A stretch of 10,595 bases of DNA from Hamiltosporidium magnivora (lineage: Eukaryota > Microsporidia > Dubosqiidae). This document shows, piece after piece, positions 7,190-10,595 of this stretch. Positions within the stretch are counted from its first letter, which is position 1. Each line of letters begins with the position of its first letter. The stretch lies in the NCBI GenBank assembly GCA_004325065.1, contig PITI01000582.1, positions 1-10,595 on the forward strand, given 5' to 3'. Both the position numbers and the translations under genes were made by a program. The notes under the pieces were generated by a model. That model searched no databases and had not been told where the DNA came from. It was given only the letters and a program-made list of their open reading frames with translations.

Positions 7190-8428
7190 ATGAAGTGTTT
7201 GTCGTCAAATTTTGGGATATTATTGGTTATTATGTTGATCAAAACCCACTGCGCGTCAATATATTTTTCAGAAGACAGTGAAGATAGTAATGAAACATTA
7301 AAACAAGAACAGATCAGACAAATAGTTGCCATATTAAATGAAGATTACTATTATGATATCGAATTCATTATCGAAGGTACATATGGGAAACTATTTAAAG
7401 CATCGCGTTTCTCTTTGGTAGAACCCATCGCCTTGAAAGTCTTTATCAAAGAACCATTTCTATTTGCACAAATAATTAACGAAATATCTATTCTGGAAAA
7501 ATTAAATCATCCGAATATTATATCCGGAAGATTATTTTCTAACAGGTTTTTTTATTATTTAGAAATGGATTTTTTTGAATATGATCTGTTGGAATACGTT
7601 AAAAGAAACTTTCTATCGATTTTCGATAAAAAAATCATTGTTAAACAGATTATAGATGCATTATATTATTTAAAACTAAATAAAATTATTCATAATGATT
7701 TAAAAAACAACAATATTTTAATAGACGAAAATTTAAATATAAAAATTTGTGATTTTGGATTGGCTTGCTATAAATCAAGATTAGATTTTCCTTTCAATAA
7801 TATTTCTCTGTCTGCACTTGAAGAATACGAAATATATTCACCCGAATTAAAACAATCTAAAGAATATGATGAGAAATCTGATATATATTCATTTGGTATT
7901 TTAACTTATTTCATATTTCAAGAATTTAATTATAAATTTGAAACCTTTATGCCCATTTCTGATAATGAATCTAATAATTTATTTTTAGAATGTATTGAAT
8001 ATAATCCGATGAACAGACCTTCTGTTGAAAGTTTGCTTTTATCAGCATATTTTGATTTCTTATATGATAAAATGTTTTGCTTTGGGAAATTAGAAGACTT
8101 CACGATAGAGACAGAAACCGGATCTATAATCAAAAAAGATAAAAAACTAACAATTAACATAAAAAGTAAAAGAGCGGTAGAAATTCTTTGTTGTTGTCAT
8201 ATACTAACATCGCTACGCTATACTAGTAAAGCTAAAAAATTAAATCTTACTGAAAATCGCGATTCGCACAGTAACCTAGACCTAGGCTTCACACAACTTA
8301 CAAAAAAAAGATTTTTATATGTGGACTCCGATCGAACTCTCAAACCAATTCAATTCATGACTCAATTAGACAGAATAGAATATCTTGATTTCTTCTATGA
8401 AAACGAAAATTATCAAGCCGAAGAATAG
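7190..8428 (+). CDS. Secreted protein kinase-like protein (paralogue 2)
   Basis: A 412-residue paralogue of the protein at 464-1726, collinear over its whole length and by eye well over half identical. An N-terminal signal peptide (core GILLVIMLI, residues 9-17; likely cut near Cys21-Ser23) is followed by an acidic Ser/Glu stretch. The kinase domain spans about 57-291. It has EGTYGK (62-67), resembling the CDK-type GEGTYG with Ile replacing the first Gly. Other motifs are ALK with Lys83, Glu98, HNDLKNNN (168-175) with Asp170 and Asn175, DFG (188-190), SPE (217-219), SDIYSFG and Arg276. As in the paralogue, the HRD Arg is Asn. The C-terminal region (about 297-410) keeps CFGKL, CCCHILTS (334-341), KRFLYV and QLDRIEYLDFFY, so it is under shared constraint but unknown to me. 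An AATAAA lies at 8538-8543. Export and host-directed action are inferred. Confidence 0.93.
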   Translation: MKCLSSNFGILLVIMLIKTHCASIYFSEDSEDSNETLKQEQIRQIVAILNEDYYYDIEFIIEGTYGKLFKASRFSLVEPIALKVFIKEPFLFAQIINEISILEKLNHPNIISGRLFSNRFFYYLEMDFFEYDLLEYVKRNFLSIFDKKIIVKQIIDALYYLKLNKIIHNDLKNNNILIDENLNIKICDFGLACYKSRLDFPFNNISLSALEEYEIYSPELKQSKEYDEKSDIYSFGILTYFIFQEFNYKFETFMPISDNESNNLFLECIEYNPMNRPSVESLLLSAYFDFLYDKMFCFGKLEDFTIETETGSIIKKDKKLTINIKSKRAVEILCCCHILTSLRYTSKAKKLNLTENRDSHSNLDLGFTQLTKKRFLYVDSDRTLKPIQFMTQLDRIEYLDFFYENENYQAEE

Positions 8429-8679
8429 ATTTAGACTTGGATTAAAATTTGACCCTTTTTTAATTATTTTTTTTAGTTGTTTCAATTTGTAACGAAAAAA
8501 TTAAAAGTTTCTAATTTTGCAAATAATTTTTATTCGAAATAAATTTATTCAATTCTGGATAAATTACTCGATGATTATTTTTTTCTACTTCTTATCTTGG
8601 TCTTTTGAAAAATTTTTATATTTGATACCTTTATATAAATATGTTATATCGTAATTAAACATATAAATTATACTCTAAG

Positions 8680-9497
8680 GCCAATATTTTGCAGATTTTT
8701 TTAGAAAATATTGTTTTATTCGTTCATAAAAATTTTGAAGGGGTATAGACGTTTTGCTATCATTTCATCGTATTGAATAAGAAATATTCATTCCTAAAAT
8801 CCTGGGTATTTTTTCAAGATTTATAGGTAGATCAAAGGAAACTGTTTCGTTTGTCTTTTTGAGCAGTATGAACTGATTGTATGTCTTTTTGTTCATAGGT
8901 ATCAGAAGTCTTTTTAAAGTATTTATTGTGGTATTTATCTCAACACCACCTAGATTATCAAAAAAAGATTGTCTCAATACTAATCGTATGAACAAGTCAT
9001 AAATTATTGGATTTAAAACAATAGATTCTAAGCTTTTTAGTTTCGAAATTGTAAGTAAATCTTGGGTATAGTTCCGCCTAAACGTGCGTTTTTATATTTT
9101 ATCCTTTATCTTAAATAAACATAACGTGTCAATTAATCTGGCATTGAGAGGATTTTGATCAAGGCATCTGCCTAAATATCACATACACGCGCTCTAAATA
9201 TACTGAACTGAATGACTCCTATATCATCTGTTAGGCTTAAATTTGTATCAATTTAGAATAAACGAGCGTAGGCATCTAACTCGTTTATTATGTCGTCTGG
9301 AAAGTCATTTTGGTGTAATATTTTACATCGAAATGGAAAATACTTTATTGTTTTATCATTTTTTTAAAAATGCAGGAGAACTCCCCTTTACCCTTAACAG
9401 TACTTTTATCGAGATATGAAAAAAACTCATAGATCAAGCACCCTGATGCATCCTTTTTATGCCTTTCTAAAAAAATAATATTAAATAGCTTATTATT
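8680..9497 (-). pseudogene. Dead gene, unknown family, weak leucine-rich-repeat look
   Basis: Reading right to left, protein-like frames follow one another. 9497-9348 is 50 codons (SGCLIYEFFSYLDKSTVKGK). A frame change near 9360-9345 leads to LHQNDFPDDIINELDAYARL, a TAA at 9255-9253, TNLSLTDDIGVIQFSIFRAR and a TAG at 9174-9172. After another frame change near 9145 comes a TAA at 9094-9092. 9091-8768 is then about 108 open codons, the longest stretch, and after a TGA the frame stays open for about 28 codons (IPLQNFYERIKQYFLKK). Total coding memory is about 270 codons with at least two frame changes and four stops. The segment LLTISKLKSLESIVLN fits the leucine-rich-repeat spacing, and NTLKRLLIPMN is a weaker match, so an LRR protein is possible. 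A longer gene start beyond 9497 is not visible. Confidence 0.5.
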
Positions 9498-9665
9498 TTA
9501 ATCATGGCCTTGACTTAGTTAGTATTTCTATTTTGCTATATAAAACTACTTACAAATTAAAATTCCTCTATTAGTCCTATTTCAAACTTTCTTTCTATCA
9601 TATTATACGTTAAGGTCGTCTTTTATCGATGCAAGATGGGTTTTATTATTATTTGTGACTTTTAA
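9498..9665. other. Short spacer, nothing recognised
   Basis: AT-rich sequence between the dead minus-strand gene and the dead reverse transcriptase. All frames are broken, and no repeat or motif was found that would mark the end of the retroelement. Confidence 0.4.
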
Positions 9666-10595
9666 AATGCCCCAATTACAATATATACTTTTTTTTCATT
9701 TGCATACAATCAAAGATTTTCAAGCGGATTTCATAAATCACAATTTAAAATATTAAAGGTTGCTTCTAAGTTCTGGTCTAATAAGATACAAATGTCCAGA
9801 TACCCTGTATATATGAATAAATCCTATCAAACTCCACACCACATGCATTGTATCGTCTATGCAAGAAAGAACCTTATTACATCACAAACACTTTATTTGC
9901 TAATCAAATATAGTGTTTCACATGATAACTGTATTTATTAGTTTCTGTGCAAGGAACGAAAGAGTAGGCCCTATTTAACATTGCCTTAAATCTGAGTATG
10001 GAAACAATCTTAAAGCAACATGGATTGATGTTAAAAAAGCTCAGATTCAATAGATCATGCTTATTTAACTCAATGCATTGAAAACCTTAATTTACCTGAT
10101 TGGATCCTGAAATTTATTAAGTTAATTATATCAATGGAAAATTGATATATCAGTAGGGCCTGAAAAAATCATGAGCAAGAAGATTGAGAGAGTAATTCTG
10201 CAAGGAAATAGTCTGTCACCAGTGTTGTTTGTGTTGTGTATGGATCCATTGAGCCGAAAGCTTAATGAAAAATACACAAAAGTGACAGTACAAACAGATG
10301 CAGAATCTCACTCTACTAATCACCTCTTGTTTATTGATGATCTTAAGCTCCTTGCGAAAGATAGCTCTACATTGAGTGCTATGATCGGTGAGGGAAAGGT
10401 ATTTTAGAGGTGTTTGGCTTAGAGATAAACAAAGAGAAGTCAGCCACAAATGATAACTGTTGTGAAGATACTGCTACTCTTCTAGAAGGTGTTAGTGTTT
10501 ACAAATATTTAGGAATAATAGAAGATAGCAGAGGAATTCCAACCCTTAGATCATTGAAGAAGTACAAAGCAAACTTATATCAAGAGTTGAAAAAC
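9666..10595 (+). pseudogene. Decayed non-LTR retrotransposon reverse transcriptase (runs off window)
   Basis: An RNA-directed DNA polymerase relic. 9666-9938 is 91 open codons of upstream finger region (SNKIQMSRYPVYMNKSY). 9943-10041 contains CARNERVGP, a TAA near 9976, and ATWIDVKKA. 10041-10142 gives SDSIDHAYLTQCIENLNLPD. 10135-10404 gives KKIERVILQGNSLSPVLF and the catalytic FIDD (10330-10341) within HLLFIDDLKLLAKD. 10401 to the window edge gives FGLEINKEKS and VYKYLGI (thumb-side motifs). Motif order and the (F/Y)xDD plus LKL pattern are those of non-LTR elements, closest in my memory to the R2/NeSL-like group. The usual Asp in QGDSLSP is Asn here. At least four frame changes and one in-frame stop make it inactive. 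No endonuclease domain lies within the window. GC content is higher toward the 3' part, consistent with a different origin or age from its surroundings. Confidence 0.85.

Noticed and set aside
6984..7208. 74-codon minus-strand frame with only a TTG start
   Set aside because: It overlaps the start and upstream region of kinase 2, has no ATG start and no recognisable motif. About one or two such frames are expected by chance in this much AT-rich DNA.
7930..8160. 76-codon minus-strand frame
   Set aside because: It lies entirely inside the second kinase gene, antisense to conserved kinase sequence, so it is a shadow.
10216..10449. 77-codon minus-strand frame
   Set aside because: It is antisense to the reverse transcriptase motifs (FIDD, LSP), which clearly identify the plus strand as coding.
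1..10595. CRISPR array, bacterial operon or prophage
   Set aside because: No regularly spaced short repeats and no ribosome-binding-site pattern were seen. The kinase type and the retroelement are eukaryotic.

Overview
The window reads as a piece of a compact, very AT-rich eukaryotic genome that is full of decayed DNA, most likely microsporidian. The grounds are two intronless genes with short leaders, a CCC-type motif just upstream of each start codon, Asn/Lys/Ile-rich proteins with signal peptides, and a broken non-LTR reverse transcriptase. No rRNA or tRNA was found, so the assignment is an inference. A TE-rich, expanded microsporidian genome would fit best.

Layout. 1-250 is the first copy of a dispersed repeat. 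379-2617 is bounded by TA-flanked inverted repeats and contains the first intact gene (464-1726), a protein kinase with a signal peptide. An unusually open in-frame extension follows its stop codon. 2655-3065 holds what looks like a decayed third kinase. 3060-3875 has no convincing gene, only a GC-richer stretch with a minus-strand open frame (3572-3787) that ends just before the second repeat copy (3876-4115). 4116-6000 has no recognisable gene. 6003-6969 is a chain of plus-strand frame fragments that looks like a dead gene. 7190-8428 is the second intact gene, a close paralogue of the first kinase. 8680-9497 is a dead gene on the minus strand, and 9666-10595 is a dead reverse transcriptase on the plus strand that runs off the window.

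Biology. Both kinases keep the ATP-binding lysine, catalytic Asp/Asn and DFG motif, and both carry a predicted signal peptide and the same unfamiliar C-terminal region. In an intracellular parasite this architecture suggests an expanding family of secreted kinases acting outside the parasite cell or on the host; that role is inferred, not shown. The surrounding repeats, TIR-like ends and dead retroelement point to mobile DNA and gene decay as the setting in which the family was duplicated. Frame reconstructions and identity estimates were made by eye, without database searches.
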